Shown in pieces: positions 26,496 to 35,200 of a stretch of DNA of 64,000 nt. Below the pieces are notes generated by a model. That model made no database searches and was not told the DNA's origin. It worked only from the letters and a program-made list of their open reading frames with translations. This DNA comes from Moritella sp. Urea-trap-13 (GTDB taxonomy: Bacteria; Pseudomonadota; Gammaproteobacteria; Enterobacterales; Moritellaceae): the NCBI RefSeq assembly GCF_002836355.1, contig NZ_PJCA01000040.1, positions 62,001-126,000 of the forward strand, in the 5' to 3' direction. Position numbers and translations under genes: made by a program. How positions within the stretch are numbered: position 1 is the first letter of the stretch; every line of letters starts with the position of its first letter.

Positions 26496-26512
26496 AGCAA
26501 ATTAGATGCCAA
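26496..26512 (-). promoter_or_regulatory. Predicted sigma-54 promoter of the tup-mob operon
   Basis: Minus strand TTGG-CATCTAAT-TTGCT; TGGCA and TTGCT match the consensus fully at eight of the most conserved positions. Transcription would begin near 26485, about 60 bases before tupA. Confidence 0.78.
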
Positions 26513-26639
26513 ATTAAAAAATACACCATATAAAACACTATATCTACCAATAAGTAGTTAATTTAAAAGGTAAATAATATTTTTATTAAATTGAGTGAAA
26601 ATAAAGGCTTGAAACAGTTTTGACTTTGTTAGTCGATAT

Positions 26640-26654
26640 GAGACAAAATGTCGC
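26640..26654. promoter_or_regulatory. Predicted enhancer site between the tup operon and the regulator gene
   Basis: GAGACAAAATGTCGC, fitting the consensus GNGACAWWWTGTYNC shared with the two sites before the fdh operon. It is about 135 bases upstream of the tup promoter and 32 bases before the regulator's ATG, so it may serve tup activation and self-control. Confidence 0.58.
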
Positions 26655-26685
26655 AACTTAAAAATTACGGTAGTTATTTATATTT

Positions 26686-28152
26686 ATGTCTGAATTTACT
26701 TCTTCTCCCTCTTGGGCTGCAGTCTCGGTACTTGTTGTTGATGATGAACCGGGTATGCGCGCGATCTTAAAGAAAGCCTTAAGCAAAAAATTTGCGCAAG
26801 TTGATACCGCGGGTAGCATCGAAGAAGGGGAAGAACTGCGTAAGCGTTGTCATTTCGATTTATTGATTGTCGATATCAACTTACCGGGTCGTTCAGGTAT
26901 TGAATGGCACGAAGCATTTGATCCGCAAACGCGCCGCAGCGATGTGATCTTCATGACAGGTTATGCGGATTTAGATACTGCGATTAAAGCCTTGCGTGCT
27001 GGTGCATCCGATTTTATTTTAAAGCCGTTTAACCTCGAGCAAATGATGCAATCGGTGAGTCGTTGTATCGAGCGCCGTTTAGTTGAACGTCAGAACTTTG
27101 CCTTGCAGCGCGATATTGAACGCACCTTCCCGATAGATATTATTGGTGACGCCAGCAAAACCTTGGCGATGAAAAAACTGATCACGCAGATTGCGCCGTC
27201 GATGGCCGCTGTATTAGTCGAAGGTGAGTCTGGCACGGGTAAAGAATTAGTCGCGCGAGCGTTGCATCAGTTGAGTTTACGCAATGGTCCTTTTGTGCCG
27301 TTAAACTGTGGATCTATTGCCCCAGATTTATTAGAAAGTGAATTGTTTGGTCATACTCAAGGGGCGTTTACTGGCGCTAAAAAAAGCCGTGAAGGGTTAT
27401 TCCGCGTCGCTAATGGCGGTACGCTATTTCTGGATGAGATTGGTGAAATGCCATTAGCCATGCAGTCATCGTTATTACGAGTATTAGAGCAAAAAGCTAT
27501 CCGCCCAGTCGGTGGTGAACGCGAGATCCCCGTTGATGTACGTATTGTTGCAGCGACTAACCGTAATTTAAAACAAGAAGTCGATGCAGGCCGTTTTCGT
27601 CAAGATCTGTATTATCGTCTAAATGTATTAACGGTTGAGTTACCACCGCTGCGTGATCGCGTTGAAGATATTCCGGCATTGGCGCATCACTTTACCTTGA
27701 AGTTGTCTAATGATTTAGGCATGAAAAGCGTAAGCTGGACGCATGAAGATATACAAGCTATGCAAGCATATGACTGGCCAGGTAACATTCGTGAATTACG
27801 CAATATGATGGAGCGCTGTATTTTGCTGGGTAAACCGCCTGCGGAATATTGGCGCGAGCTACAAGGTGATATAGTGCCGTTAGCAAGAGCGGCTATTACT
27901 GAGTTTGAACAAGCCAGTATCGATGAAGCTAATCTACAAAACCCATGTCACTGTTCATCAATAATCGATGGTGATGAAGAGCAATATTGCTATCCAACGG
28001 CATGGACATTAAAACAAGTCGAAAAAGCACATATCATGCAGGTTGTTGATTCTCATGAAGGGAATAAATCAGCAGCGGCGCGTAAGCTTGGCGTAGCACG
28101 TAAAACGTTAGAGCGTAAATATAAAGAATGGATTGATGAAGCTGCCTTATGA
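26686..28152 (+). CDS. Sigma-54-dependent response regulator of the formate dehydrogenase island
   Basis: A 488-residue NtrC-type activator. Receiver domain at residues 13-130 (VLVVDDEP, phosphoacceptor Asp63 in LIVDINLPG, FILKPF lysine). AAA+ domain at about 145-380: Walker A GESGTGKE, sigma-54 contact GAFTGA, Walker B GGTLFLDEIGEM, arginine region FRQDLYYRLN. C-terminal Fis-type HTH NKSAAARKLGVARKTLERKY. Between AAA+ and HTH is an unusual linker with CHC (Cys421, Cys423) and Cys435. Its stop overlaps the kinase start (ATGA). It should respond to that kinase and activate the four predicted sigma-54 promoters nearby; this is inference from position and motifs. Confidence 0.92.
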   Translation: MSEFTSSPSWAAVSVLVVDDEPGMRAILKKALSKKFAQVDTAGSIEEGEELRKRCHFDLLIVDINLPGRSGIEWHEAFDPQTRRSDVIFMTGYADLDTAIKALRAGASDFILKPFNLEQMMQSVSRCIERRLVERQNFALQRDIERTFPIDIIGDASKTLAMKKLITQIAPSMAAVLVEGESGTGKELVARALHQLSLRNGPFVPLNCGSIAPDLLESELFGHTQGAFTGAKKSREGLFRVANGGTLFLDEIGEMPLAMQSSLLRVLEQKAIRPVGGEREIPVDVRIVAATNRNLKQEVDAGRFRQDLYYRLNVLTVELPPLRDRVEDIPALAHHFTLKLSNDLGMKSVSWTHEDIQAMQAYDWPGNIRELRNMMERCILLGKPPAEYWRELQGDIVPLARAAITEFEQASIDEANLQNPCHCSSIIDGDEEQYCYPTAWTLKQVEKAHIMQVVDSHEGNKSAAARKLGVARKTLERKYKEWIDEAAL

Positions 28153-30194
28153 AAATGAAGCAATTTATACTGTTATGGATTAAACGTTTTCGGACTATGG
28201 TGCGTTACCGCTTGTTGGTGCTTACCTCTGTACCGATTATTCTGACGTTATTTGCGTTGTTCGCACTGGCCATGTATTGGACTGTGACGTATACCTGGCA
28301 AAATGCCTTAATGAATGTAAAAGCAGATCGTACGGTGGCACATAATAGCATTGCTCTGTTGCAGAAAGAGCAGCGCCTGCAGCTTAAATCGTTGTCATCT
28401 TCGTACGATTTTCAGCAATTATTACGCACCGATAAAGCTAAATTGCCCGCTTGGGTAAAGCAACAGACAGCAAGTAATTCGTTGGACTTTGTGGTGTTAC
28501 ATCCGGCTACAGATTTGGATACTTTCCCATTAGTGAATCAGCAGTCATTACTGGCGGGTAAAGCACAAACATTTTTTCAAGTATTAAACAGTGAGCAGTT
28601 GTTCGCGCTGAACAAAAATCTGCCCATCAATGCGCAAATCCCGTTATTACGGGAAAACAAGTTAGAGTCAAAAGGCTTAGTTAGCCGTAATTTACTGCCT
28701 ATTTTTGATAATAATAAGCAGCTACAATGGATTGTTGATGGCGGTATGTTATTAAATAACAGTACCTTGTTAGTTGATCGTATTCGTGACCTTGTTTATA
28801 CCCCTGGAAAATTGCCGTTGGGCAGTATTGGTACGGTAACGCTGTTTATGGATGATATTCGGGTGAGCACGAATGTACCATTAGACAGTGATGCAATTAA
28901 CGGACGTGCTATTGGTACCCGGGTTTCTGCTGAGGTGAAGCAGCAAGTTCTGATTGATGGACAGGAGTGGGTGGGTCGTGCTTTTGTTTATGACAATTGG
29001 TATATCTCTGCTTATGAACCATTACGTGATTATGATGGTAATGTCATCGGCATGCTGTATACGGGCTATTTAGAATGGCCATTAGTCGAAACATTTTTAA
29101 CCAATATTGCGGAATTTAGTGTCGGGATTATTGCGGTATTATTACTCTCGGGTGGCTTGGTATATCGTGGTGCGCGTGATTTATTCAGGCCGATAGAGAA
29201 GATCCACAATGTGGTGAGAGTGGTACCGCTAGGACTAAATCGTCGTATTGGCGATCTGGGGTTATGTAAAGATCATGAGTTAGCGGCATTTGGTCAGCAA
29301 TTTGATTCCATGCTCGATCAATTAGAGCAACGCAATGATGTGATTAAACAAGCGTCTGTGGAGCTTGAAGATAAAGTGCGTACGCGTACCCAAAGTTTAC
29401 ATGATAAAACCCAAGAGTTAGAACAGTACATTAAGTTATTAAATCAAACCCGTAGTAAACTGGTGATGAGTGAAAAACTGGCAGCGCTGGGCGAACTCAC
29501 CGCTGGTATTGCCCATGAAATTAATAATCCGACCGCAGTTATTTTAGGTAATGTGGAGTTGTTGCAACTTGAGCTCGGCGATGACAGCCTGCGGGTGAGC
29601 GAAGAGCTAGAAGCGATCCACGAACAAATCGATCGTATCCGTAATATTACCCGTAGCTTACTGCAGTACAGTCGCCAAGGTGGTGTGCAAGATGAAGTTA
29701 CTTGGCAGCATTTAAACCTTATCGTTAAAGAAAGTCTGACCTTGGTTCGTTCCGGCACCAAATCCGCCAATGTCCAAGTTGAATCGCAACTCGAAGCCAA
29801 ATGCTGCGTGGAAGTGAATCGTCATCAATTGTTGCAAGTATTGGTTAATTTGCAAATGAATGGTGTGCATGCCATGGATGACAAAGGCCTGTTGAAGATT
29901 AAAACTGAAGATTGGTACGATGATAACGGTGATGTTATTGGCGCAGCTGTGCATATTAGCGATCATGGTTGTGGTATTAGCGAAGATAATTTAGCGCGTA
30001 TTTTTGATCCGTTTTTTACTACGCGTCGCAGCGGTACTGGTTTAGGGCTATCGGTGAGTCAAACGATCATTAGTGAGGTCGGTGGTAAGATATCGGTGCA
30101 ATCAGATCTGGGTATCGGTTCGACATTTTCGATTTATTTACTCGAAAAAGCGGTCGTGCATAATGAACTATTGTTGCCTGTTGAGGTGTATTAG
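28149..30194 (+). CDS. Membrane histidine kinase partnered with the sigma-54 regulator
   Basis: A 681-residue sensor. An N-terminal membrane helix (VLTSVPIILTLFALFALAMYW) and a second at about residue 320 (FSVGIIAVLLLSGGLVY) bracket a periplasmic domain of about 270 residues of Cache type (WVGRAFVYDNWYISAYEPLRDYDGNVIGMLYTG is typical). A HAMP-like segment and coiled coil follow, then HisKA with His456 in AGIAHEINNP and HATPase_c with DHGCGISEDNLARIFDPFF and GTGLGLSV. The periplasmic domain could sense formate or another ligand; nothing in the sequence decides it. The gene is coupled to the regulator by an ATGA overlap. Confidence 0.9.
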   Translation: MKMKQFILLWIKRFRTMVRYRLLVLTSVPIILTLFALFALAMYWTVTYTWQNALMNVKADRTVAHNSIALLQKEQRLQLKSLSSSYDFQQLLRTDKAKLPAWVKQQTASNSLDFVVLHPATDLDTFPLVNQQSLLAGKAQTFFQVLNSEQLFALNKNLPINAQIPLLRENKLESKGLVSRNLLPIFDNNKQLQWIVDGGMLLNNSTLLVDRIRDLVYTPGKLPLGSIGTVTLFMDDIRVSTNVPLDSDAINGRAIGTRVSAEVKQQVLIDGQEWVGRAFVYDNWYISAYEPLRDYDGNVIGMLYTGYLEWPLVETFLTNIAEFSVGIIAVLLLSGGLVYRGARDLFRPIEKIHNVVRVVPLGLNRRIGDLGLCKDHELAAFGQQFDSMLDQLEQRNDVIKQASVELEDKVRTRTQSLHDKTQELEQYIKLLNQTRSKLVMSEKLAALGELTAGIAHEINNPTAVILGNVELLQLELGDDSLRVSEELEAIHEQIDRIRNITRSLLQYSRQGGVQDEVTWQHLNLIVKESLTLVRSGTKSANVQVESQLEAKCCVEVNRHQLLQVLVNLQMNGVHAMDDKGLLKIKTEDWYDDNGDVIGAAVHISDHGCGISEDNLARIFDPFFTTRRSGTGLGLSVSQTIISEVGGKISVQSDLGIGSTFSIYLLEKAVVHNELLLPVEVY

Positions 30195-30211
30195 CGGGAG
30201 TGATGCTGACG

Positions 30212-31243
30212 TTAGAAAAAAGCAAACAGAGCAAGAGTGGAAGTACCGTACAACGCAGTCGATGCTTCTTCATAATCAGGTGTTTTAGCCGTAAATGTTA
30301 GGCTAAAACCTGCATTTTTGTTATACCAGACAACCCCTAATACCGCGCTTGATTGCCAATTCTCAAGTGTCGATGGATAGTTTTCTGGATCGGGAATATT
30401 AGGTCGTTCACCTTCAATGGTAATGTCGTTAAATCGGTAACGGCCTTCAATGCCAGTAAATACAAACCAGGCTGTATTTGACGCGCCAATCATGCTTGGG
30501 CGAAAGGGGTGCTCGGTTGAAATACCAGCTGCGCCCATATTATTGCTAAGGTCGCGTCCCCAGCGCAACATTATCCCGCTGGCGATATCACTCCTAAACC
30601 CACCAATATTAACTTCGCTAACATTTGATATTTCAAACTCTGTGTTATTAAACTCAGAACTATCAAATAAGCTATTACGACTCAAGTTAAAGTGAGTGAG
30701 GTAACCAATACTACCAACCACTCCATCGTCTACTTGATATTCCCAGCCGTTTGGTTCATCAGAACCTGTGATGCTATGCACCAATTTTTGTGATTGCTCT
30801 GCCAGTGAACTTTCACCTGTGACGCCAAGTGTGATGTTAAATCGTTGTGTTTGTTGTGGACTCAGGCTGATGAAATTAAATTCACTATAAAAGTATCCAG
30901 CGTAAGGTCTATCGTTGGCGACTGGTTCCGAAGATTCAATATCTGAAGGGGTCCATATTTTATGACCTATCGCGAGCTGAAATTTATCTAAAGATGCAGC
31001 GCCCCATACAGACAGACTTAAAGGCGTCAGTATTGAAGGAACGCTGATGGCAGCAGAAGTATAAGCGACAAAAACACCGTTGCTGTAGTCTTGGTCAACG
31101 CCGAAAATACCATCATTATCGAAGGCGAATGTAATGGTTGGCTGCTCAGACGCCACCACACTTGATGAGGTCGCAGCTATTAATGCACAGAGTAACGGAA
31201 AGAGTAATGGAAAAAGTAATGCGAAGAGAGTGCGTAACTTCAT
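30212..31243 (-). CDS. LpxR-family lipid A deacylase-like outer membrane protein
   Basis: A 343-residue predicted outer-membrane beta-barrel of the LpxR family, which removes the 3'-acyloxyacyl group of lipid A. Diagnostic stretches are FDNDGIFGVDQDYSNGVFVAY (with the Asn-Asp and YSNG region), NDRPYAGYFYSE, and GVTGESSLAEQSQKLVHSITGSDEPNGWEYQ with the catalytic-type His/Ser. It ends in an aromatic residue pair (ALFAFF), as barrels do. The signal peptide (about residues 1-32) contains repeated LLFP units. It is convergent with the kinase gene, 17 bases apart, and divergent from phoX. Confidence 0.85.
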   Translation of the reverse strand: MKLRTLFALLFPLLFPLLCALIAATSSSVVASEQPTITFAFDNDGIFGVDQDYSNGVFVAYTSAAISVPSILTPLSLSVWGAASLDKFQLAIGHKIWTPSDIESSEPVANDRPYAGYFYSEFNFISLSPQQTQRFNITLGVTGESSLAEQSQKLVHSITGSDEPNGWEYQVDDGVVGSIGYLTHFNLSRNSLFDSSEFNNTEFEISNVSEVNIGGFRSDIASGIMLRWGRDLSNNMGAAGISTEHPFRPSMIGASNTAWFVFTGIEGRYRFNDITIEGERPNIPDPENYPSTLENWQSSAVLGVVWYNKNAGFSLTFTAKTPDYEEASTALYGTSTLALFAFF

Positions 31244-31359
31244 TTTATCACCATCATTAATAACGTACTCTTAACCATAGCAGCGTATATGCCAACGTGA
31301 GGGATATAACCATGGCTCAGCGTTGGTTGTGTGGGGTGCTCAATAAAAATGTATAAAAA

Positions 31360-31377
31360 CTGTCACATTTCTGAAAT
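31360..31377 (+). promoter_or_regulatory. Candidate Pho box upstream of phoX
   Basis: CTGTCAC-ATTT-CTGAAAT: two 7-base units 11 bases apart, matching the PhoB consensus CTGTCAT at 6 of 7 and 5 of 7 positions. A TAATTA -10-like hexamer follows 10 bases later at 31388. Confidence 0.5.
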
Positions 31378-31439
31378 AGGATATACATAATTACTTGTTA
31401 GTTTATATCGGTCTTAAATTATAACTGAGTTGATAAAGC

Positions 31440-33464
31440 ATGAGCAAAGATACATTTGATCCGACTAAATATAATAACAGTAACAATGAACCATTTGCGT
31501 CGGTAATGGAGAGAGAACTCTCTCGCCGCAGTATATTAAGAGCAGGCATGGGCATGGCTGCTGTTGGCATGCTAAGTGGTGTTGGTTTGGCGGGTTGTTC
31601 CAGTTCAGCGACTAATTCAACAGTGGTAACTGGCACTAAAGTTAAATTAGGTTTCGATTCTATTGCGGGTGTTAAACTTGATGCTGTCGCAGTACCAAAA
31701 GGTTACAGCGCGCAAGTGCTTGCACCTTGGGGTACGCCGCTAAATGATCTTGCTCAAGAGTGGCAAGTTGATGGCTCTAACAGCGCGATCGATCAAGCTA
31801 ATTCATTAGGTATGCATCATGACGGTATGCATTACTTTCCGCTAAACGGTAGCTCTACCGATGGCTTGTTATGTATTAACCACGAATACATAGATCAAAA
31901 GGCATTACATCCAACCGGAACTGACTATAAGGGCTTACGTACAATTCTTGATGAAGTGCGCAAAGAGATTAATGCTCATGGTGTAACTGTGGTGCGTATT
32001 AAACAAACAAATGGTCGTTGGGATGTAGTGAAAAATGATAGTCATAATCGCCGCTTTACTGCTGCTACTACTATGGATATTAGTGGCCCTGTGGCTAATA
32101 AAACGCTACTTGAAACGCCTTTCTCTCCAAACGGTGACAAAGTACGTGGCACACTAAATAACTGCGGTAATGGTTATACACCGTGGGGTACTTACTTGAC
32201 TTGCGAAGAAAACTGGCCGGGTTATTTTGTTAATACTGGCACCCAAGCGCCTGATCAGTCTCGTATCGGTATTGATGATAAAAACACGCGTTATGGCTGG
32301 GATGATTTAGCCGGTAATCGTGATGAAATTGATGATGAATTTACGCGTTTTGATATTACTGAAACGGGAAATAATGCCACTGAAGATTACCGTAATGAAG
32401 CTAATGGCCACGGTTATATTGTCGAAATAGACCCTTATAATAATCAGTCTAGTGCGACTAAACGTACCGCTCTGGGGCGTTTCCGTCATGAAGGTTGTGT
32501 GTTTGGACAAGTTGTTGAAGGCAAACCAATCGTATTTTATTCAGGCCATGATTCACGCTTTGAATATATTTATAAATTTGTGTCTGATGTACTTTGGGAA
32601 CCCGCTGACGCGAATAGAACAGATCGTTTAACTGTCGGTGAAAAGTATATGGATCAAGGCACGTTATACGTTGCTCGATTCGATGATAGTGGCGTTGGTG
32701 TATGGTTACCATTAACCATGACTGCGGCGACTAAAGACCAAGGTGTATTGGCTGATCACTTTACTAGTCTGGCTGGCATTATTTTAAATACCGCAGGCGC
32801 TGCCGATTTAGTTGGCGCGACACCTATGGATCGTCCTGAGTGGGCAGCGGTAGATCCGGTTAATGGCGCGGTTTACATGACCTTGACCAATAATACTAAA
32901 CGTACCAGGGAAACCAACGTTGCTAACCCAAGATTAAATAACAGCACGGGTCATATTATTCGTTGGCAAGAAGGCGATAATGCTGAATTATTTAGCTGGG
33001 ATATCTTCGTGTTTGGTGCCGCTGAAGATGCTGTTCCAGAAGTGAATATTTCAGGATTGGCAGAACTAAACCAATTCGCCAGTCCAGATGGCTTAGCATT
33101 TGATGCGCGTGGCATCATGTGGATGCAAACCGATAATGGCGCACCGGAATTGACCGAGTACACCAATGATCAGATGTTGGCTGTAATACCAAGTCAGTTA
33201 ACCACGAATTCGGGCGATCTTGATACCATTAACAGTGATAACCAGGCGGCGCTAAAACGTTTCTTCGTTGGCCCTAATGGCGCAGAAGTAACGGGCTTAG
33301 CCTTTAGTCCAGCACAAACGGATCTGTTCTTGAACGTTCAGCATCCATCTAACTGGCCGTATAGCAGCGATGCGACGATGGCAACACCGCGTAATAAAAC
33401 GGTTCGACCGCGCGCCGCAACTGTAATTATTCGTAAAAATGACGGTGGTGAGATTGGGGTTTAA
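31440..33464 (+). CDS. phoX: PhoX-family alkaline phosphatase, Tat-exported
   Basis: A 674-residue member of the PhoX (DUF839) family, calcium/iron-dependent phosphatases that release phosphate from organic esters outside the cytoplasm. The Tat signal SRRSILRAGMGMAAVGML ends in GLAGCSSS, which also reads as a lipobox, so it may be membrane-anchored. Family blocks include GMHHDGMHYFPL, CINHEYID, NNCGNGYTPWGTYLTCEENWPGYF, RHEGC and ASPDGLAFDARGIMWMQTDNG. No strong ribosome site precedes ATG 31440. A candidate Pho box lies 63 bases upstream, consistent with induction by phosphate starvation. Followed by a long perfect hairpin. Confidence 0.9.
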   Translation: MSKDTFDPTKYNNSNNEPFASVMERELSRRSILRAGMGMAAVGMLSGVGLAGCSSSATNSTVVTGTKVKLGFDSIAGVKLDAVAVPKGYSAQVLAPWGTPLNDLAQEWQVDGSNSAIDQANSLGMHHDGMHYFPLNGSSTDGLLCINHEYIDQKALHPTGTDYKGLRTILDEVRKEINAHGVTVVRIKQTNGRWDVVKNDSHNRRFTAATTMDISGPVANKTLLETPFSPNGDKVRGTLNNCGNGYTPWGTYLTCEENWPGYFVNTGTQAPDQSRIGIDDKNTRYGWDDLAGNRDEIDDEFTRFDITETGNNATEDYRNEANGHGYIVEIDPYNNQSSATKRTALGRFRHEGCVFGQVVEGKPIVFYSGHDSRFEYIYKFVSDVLWEPADANRTDRLTVGEKYMDQGTLYVARFDDSGVGVWLPLTMTAATKDQGVLADHFTSLAGIILNTAGAADLVGATPMDRPEWAAVDPVNGAVYMTLTNNTKRTRETNVANPRLNNSTGHIIRWQEGDNAELFSWDIFVFGAAEDAVPEVNISGLAELNQFASPDGLAFDARGIMWMQTDNGAPELTEYTNDQMLAVIPSQLTTNSGDLDTINSDNQAALKRFFVGPNGAEVTGLAFSPAQTDLFLNVQHPSNWPYSSDATMATPRNKTVRPRAATVIIRKNDGGEIGV

Positions 33465-33516
33465 CTAACCCTGCACTTGTTGTTGCAGTACCTTTTATAA
33501 CAACACTCTGTATAGC

Positions 33517-33554
33517 AAACAATATAACCAGCCTTCGGGCTGGTTATATTGTTT
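33517..33554. terminator. Long perfect hairpin with TTCG loop after phoX
   Basis: A 17-bp perfect stem closed by the stable tetraloop TTCG (C-TTCG-G). The T-run after it is short (GTTTGTT partly inside the stem), so it may act as terminator or as a 3' stabilising element for the phoX mRNA. Confidence 0.8.
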
Positions 33555-33616
33555 GTTACGTCTGATTTACGGTAGGATAGCGTTATAAATATTAAGAATC
33601 TAACCGCGGGCGCAAG

Positions 33617-33958
33617 ATGACTAAAACAGAAAAGAAGATTGATAATAATTTATGTAAAGTGCTTACCGATGTTTGTGAAACGGCAAAGGACGACATTCAG
33701 GGTTTTCAATGGTTAACACATCAGGTTAATTACGCTAATTTTCCGGCATCGTTAAAGCTGACTTGTGTGTTTGATAGCAATGCTGATATTGCCCAGTTGA
33801 CAGCATCGAAGCAAGACTTGCGTTTGCAAGGACTGTTAACGCAAGCACTTATGTCGATGGATGTAAAACTCAAAAATCCCAATAAACAGATCAAGTTTGA
33901 TAGTGAAGAAAACTGTGCTCATGATAATGGCGGCAATTGGACTAAACGTTTAGCTTAG
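33617..33958 (+). CDS. Conserved hypothetical protein
   Basis: A 113-residue soluble protein that I believe belongs to a small family found in Vibrio and Shewanella relatives, sometimes labelled as a Fis-family regulator without experimental basis. It starts MTKTEKKIDNNLCKVLTDVCE and has DIQGFQWLTHQVNYANFPASL and a conserved end FDSEENCAHDNGGNWTKRL. I see no HTH, signal peptide or membrane helix. Its TAG stop overlaps the stop codon of the convergent MFS gene (shared TTAG at 33955-33958). Confidence 0.75.
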   Translation: MTKTEKKIDNNLCKVLTDVCETAKDDIQGFQWLTHQVNYANFPASLKLTCVFDSNADIAQLTASKQDLRLQGLLTQALMSMDVKLKNPNKQIKFDSEENCAHDNGGNWTKRLA

Positions 33959-35100
33959 CGGCCGTTTTTCTGCACTGCTCGATTAAGCTGAACAGTGCAG
34001 ACTAAGATGATGACAGCTGCTAGCATCAGCACCAAGCCTAAGTTATTTAAGATACCAGTGATGGCCAATGCCGCGCCTAAGAGCAAATAATAGAATAAGC
34101 CAAATACTGCGCCTGCAGATCCCGCGATATCTTTATATTGTGCGAGTGCGTGCGCAAGAATATTAGGGATGGCAATACCGTAGCTCATTACCACAATTAG
34201 CATAGGTGCTAATAACCAAACGCTGTCTTGGGTGAGGTAAACCCCTGCACTGCCTAACAATACTAAACAACAGGCTAAACGTAGTAATGACTGTGATGTA
34301 TATTTCGCTTGCAGCAAACGTTTGTTAAGGATGCTACCGAGTAAACTGCCAAACGCTAATGCGATGCCAGTGTAACCAAATTCAATCGAGCTAAAATCGA
34401 GTTTGCTAAAGATAAATGGCGCGAGTGAATAATAGCTAAATAACACTAAATTAAACAGGGCGACCAAAATAGCGTTGTAACGAATGTTACTGTCTTTAAG
34501 CATTCGCATGAGTAAAGTAATTAGGTTAACTTTTACTATCTTGTCAGGGCGCGTTTCGGGCAATGCTTTAAGTGTCACTAAAAATAATAATATCGCCAGT
34601 ATAAGTAACACTGAAAACACGCCCAAATGACCCGCGTACTCAGCGATAAAGCCACCTGATATTAAACCGATGACCGGACTCAGTGAGATCCCCATACCCA
34701 TTAGCGTGAACACTTTAACTAAATCATTACCGTTATAGCTATCTCGCAGCATAGTTTGAGTCACGACTGAACCAACTGCTGCGCCAAATGCAGACGTAAA
34801 TCGGGCCACCATCACCATATTAAAATCCGTGGCGACTAGCGCCAATATAGACCCTAACCCGTAAGTGCATAAGCCAATTAGTATAGTCGGTCGACGGCCA
34901 ATTAGATCGGCGATACGTCCCCAAAAGATGACACCCAATGCAAATGCACTAAAGTAAATAGATAAGGTTTGCGTCGCGGTATGAATGCTGACATCGAAAC
35001 TGTTTGCAAGGTGTGGCAATACCGGACTGTAGATGGTTTCGACAATTTGTGGAAACATCATTAAAGCCAATATAAGGCCGATGTGTGGTTTTTTGTTCAT
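33955..35100 (-). CDS. MFS transporter, Bcr/CflA-like drug efflux type
   Basis: A 381-residue major facilitator with about 12 hydrophobic segments. The loop motif GRIADLIGRRPTILIG (motif A) follows the second helix, and the N-terminus LMMFPQIVETIYSPVLPHLANSF is typical of the Bcr/CflA multidrug branch. I start at ATG 35100 (MNKKPHIGL), after GAGAAAG; the frame extends to 35202 but would overlap the divergent AraC start. The divergent AraC-family gene is probably its regulator. Substrate unknown. Confidence 0.88.
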   Translation of the reverse strand: MNKKPHIGLILALMMFPQIVETIYSPVLPHLANSFDVSIHTATQTLSIYFSAFALGVIFWGRIADLIGRRPTILIGLCTYGLGSILALVATDFNMVMVARFTSAFGAAVGSVVTQTMLRDSYNGNDLVKVFTLMGMGISLSPVIGLISGGFIAEYAGHLGVFSVLLILAILLFLVTLKALPETRPDKIVKVNLITLLMRMLKDSNIRYNAILVALFNLVLFSYYSLAPFIFSKLDFSSIEFGYTGIALAFGSLLGSILNKRLLQAKYTSQSLLRLACCLVLLGSAGVYLTQDSVWLLAPMLIVVMSYGIAIPNILAHALAQYKDIAGSAGAVFGLFYYLLLGAALAITGILNNLGLVLMLAAVIILVCTVQLNRAVQKNGR

Positions 35101-35200
35101 GCCATGCTTTCTCAGAATTATTAATATGTTGGCATTATAGTTATGATGGGATATTCGTATTACAAACATTAGAACAGTTAATATCAAAAATAGGACAGGC

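Noticed and set aside
31325-31343. TTGGTTGTGTGGGGTGCTC as a sigma-54 promoter before phoX
   Set aside because: The GG-to-GC spacing is 13 instead of 12 and the T residues before GC are missing.
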